Positions 1 to 6,615 of a stretch of 64,000 bases of DNA are shown piece by piece. A program made the position numbers and the translations under genes. Position 1 is the stretch's first letter, and every line of letters starts with the position of its first letter. This stretch comes from JAXMEQ01 sp046348225 (lineage in GTDB: Bacteria; Pseudomonadota; Gammaproteobacteria; Burkholderiales; Burkholderiaceae_C): contig JAXMEQ010000002.1 in assembly GCA_046348225.1 (NCBI GenBank), forward strand, positions 1-64,000, given 5' to 3'. The notes below the pieces were generated by a model. That model saw only the letters and a program-made list of their open reading frames with translations. It did not search any database and was not told the origin of the DNA.

Positions 1-1
1 T

Positions 2-301
2 CAGTGGTCATTTTTTGGGGGAGAAGGGATCATTGCGGAGAACATCCGGCACGAGCAGCGCAAGGTGATCAAGTACAACCACCTGGTGGCCAACATGATC
101 ATTCTGCACAACGTGGTGGGCATGACGAAGGTGCTGCAGGAGCTTCGCGACGAGGGGACCGAGATCACGCTGGAGATCCTGGGCGGCCTGGCGCCGTTCC
201 GCACGGCGCACATCAACCGGTTTGGTGACTACACGCTGGATTTTCGGCGGAAGATTGGCCCCTTGAACTTCGATGCCACCATAATCCCAATGGAATCATA
301 G
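2..301 (+). CDS. tnpA: Tn3-family transposase TnpA, C-terminal fragment (5' end outside the window)
   Basis: The first 99 codons of the window read as the extreme C-terminus of a Tn3-family DDE transposase. The segments GGEGIIAEN, YNHLVANMIILHNVV and HINRFGDYTLDF match the conserved tail of this family, where a G-G-x-G-x-I-A-E-N block is followed by a L-V-A-N helix and a final H-I-x-R-F-G-D-Y. The gene enters from the left edge, so its start, catalytic DDE residues and frame integrity cannot be judged. It ends two bases before the probable terminal inverted repeat of the same transposon, the usual layout for tnpA. It converges with the recombinase gene on the other strand. Family assignment is secure; the Tn3 subgroup is not. 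Confidence 0.85.
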   Translation, partial: QWSFFGGEGIIAENIRHEQRKVIKYNHLVANMIILHNVVGMTKVLQELRDEGTEITLEILGGLAPFRTAHINRFGDYTLDFRRKIGPLNFDATIIPMES

Positions 302-302
302 A

Positions 303-347
303 CTTAGGGTCGTTTCTGCTGGGTTTTACATGAATCCCTGCCGACCC
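303..347. repeat. Probable terminal inverted repeat of the Tn3-family element
   Basis: Immediately after the transposase stop codon lies a stretch that begins CTTAGGGTCGTTTC and ends CTGCCGACCC. Read from the outside inward it starts GGGTCGG and ends CCCTAAG, the GGG...TAAG form typical of Tn3-family ends at the transposase side. Its length of about 45 bp is close to that of known Tn3-family repeats. The last six codons and the stop of the neighbouring recombinase gene are encoded by it, which places the outer tip at about 347. The partner repeat is outside the window, so the assignment rests on position and end signature. Confidence 0.6.
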
Positions 348-1354
348 TCAAGAACCGACTGGGCACTTCGATGCCCCGTCATCGCCATAGTCTCGGCAAG
401 TGGAATGGACTGCCGATTGGCTTCAGAGACAAACCCGCTGCGCAAGGAGTGAGCCGAATACGCACCATCTACTCCCGCGAGGCTGCACCGCGCTATCACA
501 ATATCGCGGACTGCAGACGGTGAAAGTGGTTCACCGACATGCCCGCCCTTGCGTATTCGCCGAAAAATCGCCCCGTCCAGGATATTCGCGGCCGACAGCC
601 ATTCGCGCAGCGCCTCGGCCGCGGCGCCGGCGATGGGCTTGAAATTCTCTGGGCGGTCCACCCCGGCCTGATTGGTCTTGGAGTGCGCCAGCTCGTAGCT
701 GTAGCTGCCATCGTCCAGGCTGCGCAAGAACTGCATGTCGGCGCCGGCGACTTCGGAGCGCCTTCGGCCGCCGCTGGACCACGCGAACAACAGCAGCGCA
801 CGGTCGCGCTTGCCACGCAAAGAGTCATCGCAGGTGGCGAGCAGCGCTTGAAGCGGGTCCCGGGTCAGGGCGTCTTTCTTGCGGGGGAGGGCGCCGCGCT
901 TCGCATGGGCCCGACGTGTCATGGCCAACAGTTCCTTGACCTTGGAGTCCTGGCAGGGGTTCTTCAGATCGCGCAACTGGTGCGCCTTGCTCAATACGGC
1001 GATCCGGTGCACCAGGGTGTTCAGCGCCATGGGGCCCGGCTTACCCTTGAATCCGGCATCCACCAACGCGGCATCGATGGCCGGCGGCAACTCATGTGCC
1101 AGGCCCTTGGGCGTTGATCGCTCAACGTGGTCGACGATGAACTGAAGGACCGCCGGCGCTGCCAGGGGCAGGGCGATTTGGAGGCCGTAGCGCAGGCCGA
1201 ACCAGGCCGCCCAATAACGCAGGGCGCCGCGGTAGCTGGCCTGGGTGTTGCGCGACTCGCCTTCTCGCAGCATCTCGTGGACCGCTCGTTCGGTGACCTC
1301 CGACAGCGCGGTGGGCACCAGGGCAGGGGAGCTGAAGAGTGCGGGGAGTCGCAT
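326..1354 (-). pseudogene. tnpS: TnpS-like tyrosine recombinase, 3' end lost (no catalytic tyrosine)
   Basis: A tyrosine recombinase (phage integrase family) resembling the cointegrate-resolution recombinase TnpS of Tn4651-type transposons. Visible catalytic positions are an arginine in GGRRRSEV (near residue 198), a lysine in HSKTNQAG, the H-x-x-R of AHSLRSGF (near residue 300) and the histidine of MTGHRSAQSV (near 324). The nucleophilic tyrosine expected about nine residues after that histidine is absent. The protein ends SVLEGRQGFM, and its last six codons and stop come from the neighbouring transposon end. This is best read as truncation by transposon insertion, leaving an inactive or DNA-binding-only protein. 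Upstream lies the palindromic site at 1397-1427 and a divergent tnpT-like remnant, the normal tnpS-site-tnpT arrangement. Confidence 0.75.
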
Positions 1355-1396
1355 GGCCTTGGGCTGTTTTTCGGGTAGGCGGGCGGGGCGTCGGGA

Positions 1397-1427
1397 CTGC
1401 GATAAGTATCGTTTATCGTGGGTAAAT
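1397..1427. promoter_or_regulatory. Palindromic resolution/operator site between tnpS-like and tnpT-like genes (left copy)
   Basis: Half-sites CTGCGATAA and TTATCGTGG face each other around a 7-bp centre, and the right arm continues as TTTATCGTGGGTAAAT. The same right arm (TTTATCGTAGGTAAAC) occurs in the palindrome at 29693-29729 in front of the second TnpT/KfrA-like gene. In Tn4651-type elements the resolution site and the tnpS/tnpT promoters share this interval. Either a recombination core or an autoregulatory operator would fit; the sequence alone does not decide. Confidence 0.6.
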
Positions 1428-1447
1428 GTATTGGCAAGAGACCACCC

Positions 1448-1576
1448 ATGCAGTCGAAACGTATGAGAGGCGTCCAGCAGGGCGATATCGACATGACGGC
1501 CGACGCACTGCTAGGGGCGGGTTATGCGCCATTCCATGGAACTACAAACTTGACAAATATCGACAAACTTGAATAA
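1448..1576 (+). pseudogene. 5' remnant of a TnpT/KfrA-like gene
   Basis: An ATG at 1448 opens a 42-codon frame whose first 28 residues include RGVQQGDIDMTADALLGAG. They align with the start of the full-length TnpT/KfrA-like protein at 29750 (RGVQQHEVNAAADTLIAQG). After GYAP, at about base 1531, the similarity stops abruptly and the frame runs into unrelated sequence before a TAA at 1574. The full-length relative continues into a DNA-binding domain and a long coiled coil, so this is a truncated copy. The breakpoint marks the left junction of the accessory cargo. The two copies differ at many positions, so they come from different elements and not from a recent duplication. Confidence 0.7.
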
Positions 1577-1578
1577 TG
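1544..1578 (+). promoter_or_regulatory. Strong sigma-70-like promoter with direct repeats, apparently leaderless
   Basis: TTGACA at 1550-1555 is followed after 17 bp by ATAATG at 1573-1578, close to a consensus promoter. Two perfect copies of ACAAACTTGA (1544-1553 and 1563-1572, 19 bp apart) overlap the -35 and the spacer, which suggests a dimeric repressor site. The ATG of the next gene (1583) lies only about 5 bp past the -10, so a transcript from this promoter would begin at or near the start codon. No properly spaced ribosome binding site is present, consistent with leaderless translation. Confidence 0.5.
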
Positions 1579-1582
1579 AGGC

Positions 1583-2485
1583 ATGATCTACGAACTGACG
1601 TTTCGACCTCATCTTCCGGTCGACACCGTCGCAGCCTTCGCCAATGAACTGCGGAAATCGCCTGCGGCCCTGCTGGAGCAGCTGAAAAGCGCCGGCGTCG
1701 AGAAAGAAGGGCCATCGGACGCCTTGAGCGAGGCGGACAAGGCCAAGCTGTTGGCCTATCTGCAAGCATCTCACGGCACCGCGACGCACGAGCGGAAGCG
1801 GATCACTCTCGCTAGACGGGAACCCGCCACCTGCCCAGCGATCGCCCGGCCGGAGGAGGCCGCCGGCCAGCGTGATGCGTGCATCGCTTCACTCCTGGCC
1901 GTAGCCGAGCAACTGGAGAGCATCGTGTGTCCGGCAGGCAGTCAGTGGCCGGAGGAGCGGAGCGCCGACCCCCTGTCGCACTACCAGCTGATTCGCGAAG
2001 GAGGGCGGCTCGTCGCCTTATCGCGCCGCCGTGTCTCGTTCGCAATGTTGCACGCCTACCGGCACATGTACGGCGACGACGTCGACGCCGGCGCACTCTT
2101 CCATATTCGCACGCTGGTGGAACGTGTATTTGACGGGTTCGAGAAGCTGGGTCAGCTGAAGCCGATGCGAGTAGCCCAGATAGTCGCGAACGCGAGCGCC
2201 ACGCTCACGGACGACGAACAGCACGTGCTTCAGTGGTCGCTGTACATCCTCGCCTACGCTGCACAACCCTCTGCGCATTCGCTGCAGATCTTCAAAGCCA
2301 TGTCTCGGGAGGTTCCGGCGTCGCAGCGCGGCCTGTCCACGGGCTCGGGTCGCATGGCCTCGGCGAGCGTCGCATCGGTCTCTCGCTGTCTCTACCGCTT
2401 CAAGCGGTTCCTCCCCTCCTGCGCGGCGACGATTGCGCCGGCTCGTCGAGATTACAAACGATTCATTTCCTATGCCCTTAATTAA
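1583..2485 (+). CDS. Uncharacterised protein with an IF-2-like N-terminal domain
   Basis: Residues about 14-80 closely match the start of the genuine IF-2 encoded at 51241-54120 in this window. Shared blocks include LLEQLKSAGV, LS-ADK-KLL, YLQASHGTA and ERK-ITL. In IF-2 this is the small helical N-terminal domain. The remaining 220 residues have no GTPase motif and I do not recognise them; the last 60 residues are Ser/Ala/Arg-rich and may be poorly conserved. The gene lies directly upstream of a RES/Xre-type toxin-antitoxin pair, and its last codons overlap the antitoxin reading frame, so the three may form one operon. A third TA component, a decoy of IF-2 or a regulator are all possible. The start is chosen because it precedes the conserved domain; no good ribosome binding site is seen. 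Confidence 0.6.
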   Translation: MIYELTFRPHLPVDTVAAFANELRKSPAALLEQLKSAGVEKEGPSDALSEADKAKLLAYLQASHGTATHERKRITLARREPATCPAIARPEEAAGQRDACIASLLAVAEQLESIVCPAGSQWPEERSADPLSHYQLIREGGRLVALSRRRVSFAMLHAYRHMYGDDVDAGALFHIRTLVERVFDGFEKLGQLKPMRVAQIVANASATLTDDEQHVLQWSLYILAYAAQPSAHSLQIFKAMSREVPASQRGLSTGSGRMASASVASVSRCLYRFKRFLPSCAATIAPARRDYKRFISYALN

Positions 2486-3098
2486 CTCCAGAGCCAAACA
2501 ACCCATCGCCGAAGTCACCATGCTGCTCGCCGTGACCCCTTCAATCCTCGAACGCCTCGGTCTGCACCTCTCGGACCTGGGAGAGCTCTGCACCGCCAGG
2601 CTCTTCGATGCGGAGGGGCCGGGTTCGCACGAATGCAAAGTGGTCGCGCTAAGTCCAGATCGGCCCGACGCCGAGGACCTCAATCGAAAGCTGCTAACCG
2701 CCGACGCAATGGCGGGTCGGATGCAATGTTCACGGGCAAACGTTTACGACCGGGAGAAACGGGGCACCATTTTTTCGGTGTTGCCCCCGGGACGCGAAAA
2801 CGGCCGCCTGTATCCGGCGTTCCAGTTGCACCCGCGCCTGGACACGTCGACGCTGCATCAACTGATCGCCGAGTTCAAGTCGCATGGTGCACCCACCGGG
2901 ACGCTGTGGAACTTTCTGCGCTCCGTGCGCGAGGCCTTCGCAGGCCTCACGGCGATCGAGCTCCTTACGGAGCAGCAGCCGATCCGCGAAGGGATCGACC
3001 CGGGGAGGCTGCGCAAGCTCCTGGCGTTGGAGCCTGTGATGCGTAAAGAATATGTGGTTGAACACGCTCTGGAGGTCTTGCAACTTGCGACCTCATGA
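2472..3098 (+). CDS. Probable antitoxin of a RES/Xre-type toxin-antitoxin pair
   Basis: A 209-residue protein directly upstream of, and overlapping by 4 bp with, a RES-domain toxin gene, the standard order of these modules. The segment TADAMAGRMQCSRANVYDRE (about residues 70-90) looks like a helix-turn-helix DNA-binding element. The C-terminal segment GTLWNFLRSVREAFAGLTAI resembles the toxin-binding domain of Xre/MbcA/ParS antitoxins (a W...L...P/A-L-x-G-x-T-x-x-E-L-L pattern). The protein would neutralise the RES enzyme and autoregulate. ATG 2472 overlaps the end of the preceding gene by 14 bp; an internal ATG at 2520 is an alternative start. The role is inferred mainly from gene order and the weak C-terminal match. 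Confidence 0.6.
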   Translation: MPLINSRAKQPIAEVTMLLAVTPSILERLGLHLSDLGELCTARLFDAEGPGSHECKVVALSPDRPDAEDLNRKLLTADAMAGRMQCSRANVYDREKRGTIFSVLPPGRENGRLYPAFQLHPRLDTSTLHQLIAEFKSHGAPTGTLWNFLRSVREAFAGLTAIELLTEQQPIREGIDPGRLRKLLALEPVMRKEYVVEHALEVLQLATS

Positions 3099-3742
3099 CC
3101 TCAAAACCTCTCCAACGCGCCGTCCTCGAACATGAGGGGGGCGCGATCGCCGCACGGATCCTGCCGGCGGGCTTTCAGTTGCATCGCCTGTTCCGCCATC
3201 CAGGTGGCGACTTCAACCCGGCGCCGCGATCGCATCGGCATGGACGCCTTGATCCGACGCGCCAGGGCTATGGCGTGCTGTACACCACCACCAGCGTGCT
3301 TACGGCTGCGGTTGAATGCGGCGTCGTGTTGCTCGAGCCCGGCGATCCACCGCGCTTCGCGGTCTCCGACGTTGGGCCACCTCCGCTGCAACACGCGACC
3401 CTCTCAGCCAAAATAAGCTGCGCCTGCATCGATTTGACCGACGAGGCGACGATGCGCCGGTTCGGCATAGATCCCTTCTCCGAGTTGGACCACCTCAAGC
3501 CGTGGCGCCTGGCGTCGGAACGCATCTTCAGCGCGCTGCGAGCCATCGGAGAATCCACTGGGCCTCACGTCGTAGGCATCTGCTATCGCACGCAGCATCG
3601 TGGATCCAGCGCGCTTAACGTGGCGCTCCTGGAGACCCACTACGAATCGACGTTTTCTCGCTCGGTATCAGGGCCCTTCGATACCGGCTCGCTCGATCTG
3701 GAGCGGCTTTGCCGTCCGGATTCCGATGAGTCGGCAGTATGA
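3095..3742 (+). CDS. RES-domain toxin (probable NAD+-degrading enzyme)
   Basis: The 215-residue protein carries a RES domain. LHRLFRHPGG supplies the conserved arginine near residue 31, GYGVLYTTTSVLTAAVECG the conserved tyrosine and glutamate near residues 62-73, and a serine-rich C-terminal half follows. Characterised RES toxins deplete cellular NAD+ and are held in check by an Xre-family antitoxin. The start overlaps the antitoxin stop (ATGA), which indicates translational coupling. The length is somewhat above the usual 150-200 residues. It sits 90 bp upstream of the Qat operon, so this end of the island combines an abortive-type TA with an anti-phage system. Confidence 0.8.
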   Translation: MTSKPLQRAVLEHEGGAIAARILPAGFQLHRLFRHPGGDFNPAPRSHRHGRLDPTRQGYGVLYTTTSVLTAAVECGVVLLEPGDPPRFAVSDVGPPPLQHATLSAKISCACIDLTDEATMRRFGIDPFSELDHLKPWRLASERIFSALRAIGESTGPHVVGICYRTQHRGSSALNVALLETHYESTFSRSVSGPFDTGSLDLERLCRPDSDESAV

Positions 3743-3832
3743 GCTGGACACGTCGCGCGCGAGTACTTAAATGAAAGGTGACGAGATGGTCGTGTGATCT
3801 CATAATCGATCAAAACTGAGGAGGGGGAAATA

Positions 3833-5764
3833 ATGTTCCTGAACGACCAAGAGACGGCGGTGGACCTGCTGTACTACGAGTCGGTCGCCAAGACGGTCGT
3901 AAAGCTCGTTCGTTCGACGCCCCTTGCGCCGGTGACGATCGGGGTCCACGGCGACTGGGGTGCCGGCAAGTCGAGCGTGCTTAGGATGACGTCGGACATC
4001 CTGGAGAAAGACAAGAAAACCCTTTGCATCTGGTTCAACGGCTGGACCTTCGAAGGGTTCGACGACGCAAAGACGGTCGTGATCGAAAAGATCGTAGAGG
4101 AGCTCCTGCGCGCCAGGCCCCGCCACGCGAAGGTCGCGGCGCAGGCCAAGAAAATCTTCAAGTTGATCGACTGGCTGAAGGTGGCCAAAAAGACCGGTGG
4201 ATTGGCCTTCACGGCGATGACCGGCGTGCCGACCTTCGACCAGCTCGAAGCCTTGGCGGACGCCGCGAAGGCCTTCATCGAAAAGCCTGGGGACGCCCTG
4301 TCGCCCGAAAACCTCAAGGACTGGGCGGAGCAGGCGCAGGAGCTCGTCAAGGACAAAGACAAGGACGGGGCAAAGGACAACGTCCCCCACCAAATGCACA
4401 AGTTCCGCGAAGAGTTCGAGGAGCTGATCGAGGCGGCGGACATCGAGCAGCTAATTGTGCTGGTGGACGACCTCGACCGATGTCTTCCGCAGACGGCGAT
4501 CGCGACCCTGGAGGCGATCCGGCTGTTCCTGTTCGTGCCGCGCACCGCCTTCGTCATCGGCGCCGACGAAATGATGATCGAGTACGCGGTCCGCTCCCAC
4601 TTCCCCGACCTGCCCGCCGCTGTTGGTCAAGTGCCCTATGCGCGCAACTATCTCGAGAAGCTGATCCAGGTTCCGTTCCGCATCCCCGCCCTGGGGATCG
4701 CCGAAACCCGGATCTACGTTGTATTGCTCCTGGCCAGACAGGCCTTGGGGGAAGAACACTCAGACTTCAAAAAGCTGCTGGCGCTCGCGCGCACCGAGTT
4801 GAGGAAGCCTTGGGCGACGCGGGGCCTCGAACCCGCCAACGTCGCAACGGCGCTGGGCAAGCCGCCGAGCGCCGAGCTGTCCCGGGCTTTGAACATCGGC
4901 GGCCAGTTGAGCAAGATCCTGGCCGACGGGACAAGGGGCAACCCGCGGCAGATTAAACGTTTCCTCAACTCGGTCATGCTCCGATTCGCCGTCGCCGAGG
5001 AGCGGGGTTTCGCCGATGAACTGGACCAGGCCAAACTCGCCAAGGTGATGTTGGCCGAGAGCTTCGCGCCAGTCTTTTATGTGCAATTGGTGCGCCTTGC
5101 CGTGGGCGCAGGCGGTGGACAAGTAGCCGCCCTAGCCCAGTTGGAGGCCGCCGTCGGGAGTGTGGCGCCCAAAGTCGCCGTGAAGGACGCCGGCACTGCG
5201 CCGCCAGCACCACCTGAGTTGGAGGAGTGGCAACGCCTCGATTGGGTCAAGGAGTGGGCCATGATCGCACCGGCCCTGGGCGCGGAGGACCTGCGTCCCT
5301 ACGTCTTCGCGACTCGCGACAAGAAGAGTTACCTGGGCGGCCTGGCCGCGGCTAGCCATCTGGAGGGCATCGTGGATCGGCTGCTCGGCTCTCGCATGGC
5401 CGCCAAGGGCCAGGTCGCGGAGGTGGAGAAGCTGGCCGGCACCGAGCCGGAACAGGTGTTCGACGCCCTCCAGACCGCGATCCTCGGAGCGCCCGACCTG
5501 GCCAAAGAGCCGGCGGGCCTGCACGGCCTGGTCACGCTGGTGGGCGCACATCCCATACTGCAGCGGCGCCTGAGCAACTTCCTCACCGAACTGCCGGTCG
5601 CGGCCATCGGTGCTTGGGCGACGTCAAATTTCTCGAGTTTGTTCAAGGAGCCGGAGTTCGTCAAAGCGTATCAGCTGCAGCTCGAAGCTTGGGCGTCACA
5701 GTCCGGTAACACGAAATTAAAGACGGCCGCGAAGGCGTCGCTGTCCCTCCTGAAGGTGTCCTGA
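3833..5764 (+). CDS. qatA: QatA, KAP-family P-loop ATPase of the Qat anti-phage system
   Basis: First gene of a four-gene QatABCD operon. The 643-residue protein has a KAP-type NTPase fold with Walker A GDWGAGKSS at residues 40-48. The Walker B/KAP signature LIVLVDDLDRC lies at about 206-216, followed by the family's second-half motif around FVIGADEMM. A helical insertion (residues about 90-190) lies between the two motifs, and the C-terminal third is alpha-helical without recognisable domains. KAP ATPases often act as membrane-associated or phage-exclusion ATPases; in Qat systems the ATPase is required for defence. A strong ribosome binding site (GAGGAGGGGG at 3820-3829) precedes the ATG. 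The stop overlaps the next start by 1 bp. Confidence 0.9.
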   Translation: MFLNDQETAVDLLYYESVAKTVVKLVRSTPLAPVTIGVHGDWGAGKSSVLRMTSDILEKDKKTLCIWFNGWTFEGFDDAKTVVIEKIVEELLRARPRHAKVAAQAKKIFKLIDWLKVAKKTGGLAFTAMTGVPTFDQLEALADAAKAFIEKPGDALSPENLKDWAEQAQELVKDKDKDGAKDNVPHQMHKFREEFEELIEAADIEQLIVLVDDLDRCLPQTAIATLEAIRLFLFVPRTAFVIGADEMMIEYAVRSHFPDLPAAVGQVPYARNYLEKLIQVPFRIPALGIAETRIYVVLLLARQALGEEHSDFKKLLALARTELRKPWATRGLEPANVATALGKPPSAELSRALNIGGQLSKILADGTRGNPRQIKRFLNSVMLRFAVAEERGFADELDQAKLAKVMLAESFAPVFYVQLVRLAVGAGGGQVAALAQLEAAVGSVAPKVAVKDAGTAPPAPPELEEWQRLDWVKEWAMIAPALGAEDLRPYVFATRDKKSYLGGLAAASHLEGIVDRLLGSRMAAKGQVAEVEKLAGTEPEQVFDALQTAILGAPDLAKEPAGLHGLVTLVGAHPILQRRLSNFLTELPVAAIGAWATSNFSSLFKEPEFVKAYQLQLEAWASQSGNTKLKTAAKASLSLLKVS

Positions 5765-6615
5765 TGGGTACGTCCAAGGGTTTCGGAGGACCCTCCAACG
5801 GCTTGGTCCCCTCCTGGGCTGATGACCCCGCGGCAGGGGCAGCACCGGCCGGGCAGGCCGGTGGCGGAGGCGCAGGGGGCGGCGGCGCGCCACCCTCTGC
5901 AGCGCCGCCGGTCGCCCCGAACGGTGACGCTGCGCCGGCCGGGCCATTGACCCAGGCAAGGACCAGGTTCACAAGGTTCGCGAAAACGGGCAGTTCGAGC
6001 GAACTGGGCGGAGCCCTTCGACGTCACGTGGCTAGTACAGGCGGCGCCGCCGGCGCGGCGCGCAGGATGGGCGCATCCCGGACCACCGGCGGCGCGCTGC
6101 TCGGGATCGTCCGGGACGCCCAGCGCTTCGGCGTGATCGAGGCCCTGCGCTCAAGGGGTTTCGAGCAGTTGGTCGGGCAACCGGCCGAGGCGGTCTATCT
6201 GGGCCTGATCGACAGCGTCTGCCTGCCCGGCGGCCCGATCGACGAGGCCATCTCGCGCCAGGCATTGCTGGACGCCATCCAGGACCAAACCGACGCGGGC
6301 GTCGTCGACTTCGACGACCTAAGCCCGGACCAGCTCAAGGAATTCTTCCTTGACTATGTCATCCGCTCGATCGAGGGCAAGGTGCTCAGCGACATCGCCG
6401 CCAAGAGCATTCGAATCCCCGACAGCGTCCAGGACGCCGTGGAGCTGGAGGTGCAGCTCAAGGACTTCATCGCCGGCGCGACGCGCAGCCATCTCGGACA
6501 ACTGTTGTCGGGGCCTATCGCCTCATTGTCCGATCCGCAGATCAACGACCTGGTCATGCACATCTACGAGGCCGCCTATTCCCTCGTCGCACGAGCAGGG
6601 GAGGCCGCCGAATGA
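5764..6615 (+). CDS. qatB: QatB of the Qat anti-phage system
   Basis: Second Qat gene, 283 residues. It begins M-G-T-S-K-G-F-G, then has a low-complexity Gly/Ala/Pro stretch (residues about 20-60) and a soluble alpha-helical body without a known catalytic motif. The glycine at position 2 matters: I recall recent reports that QueC-like enzymes in defence operons attach a deazaguanine to the N-terminal glycine of a partner protein, and QatB would be that partner for QatC. The sequence here is consistent with such modification after Met removal but does not prove it. The gene overlaps qatA by 1 bp and qatC by 4 bp, which indicates tight co-translation. Confidence 0.85.
   Translation: MGTSKGFGGPSNGLVPSWADDPAAGAAPAGQAGGGGAGGGGAPPSAAPPVAPNGDAAPAGPLTQARTRFTRFAKTGSSSELGGALRRHVASTGGAAGAARRMGASRTTGGALLGIVRDAQRFGVIEALRSRGFEQLVGQPAEAVYLGLIDSVCLPGGPIDEAISRQALLDAIQDQTDAGVVDFDDLSPDQLKEFFLDYVIRSIEGKVLSDIAAKSIRIPDSVQDAVELEVQLKDFIAGATRSHLGQLLSGPIASLSDPQINDLVMHIYEAAYSLVARAGEAAE

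Noticed and set aside
1583..1830. Simple infB pseudogene as explanation for the IF-2-like segment
   Set aside because: The frame is open for 300 codons past the similarity, contains no GTPase remains and has its own promoter, so a fragmentary infB copy does not explain it.
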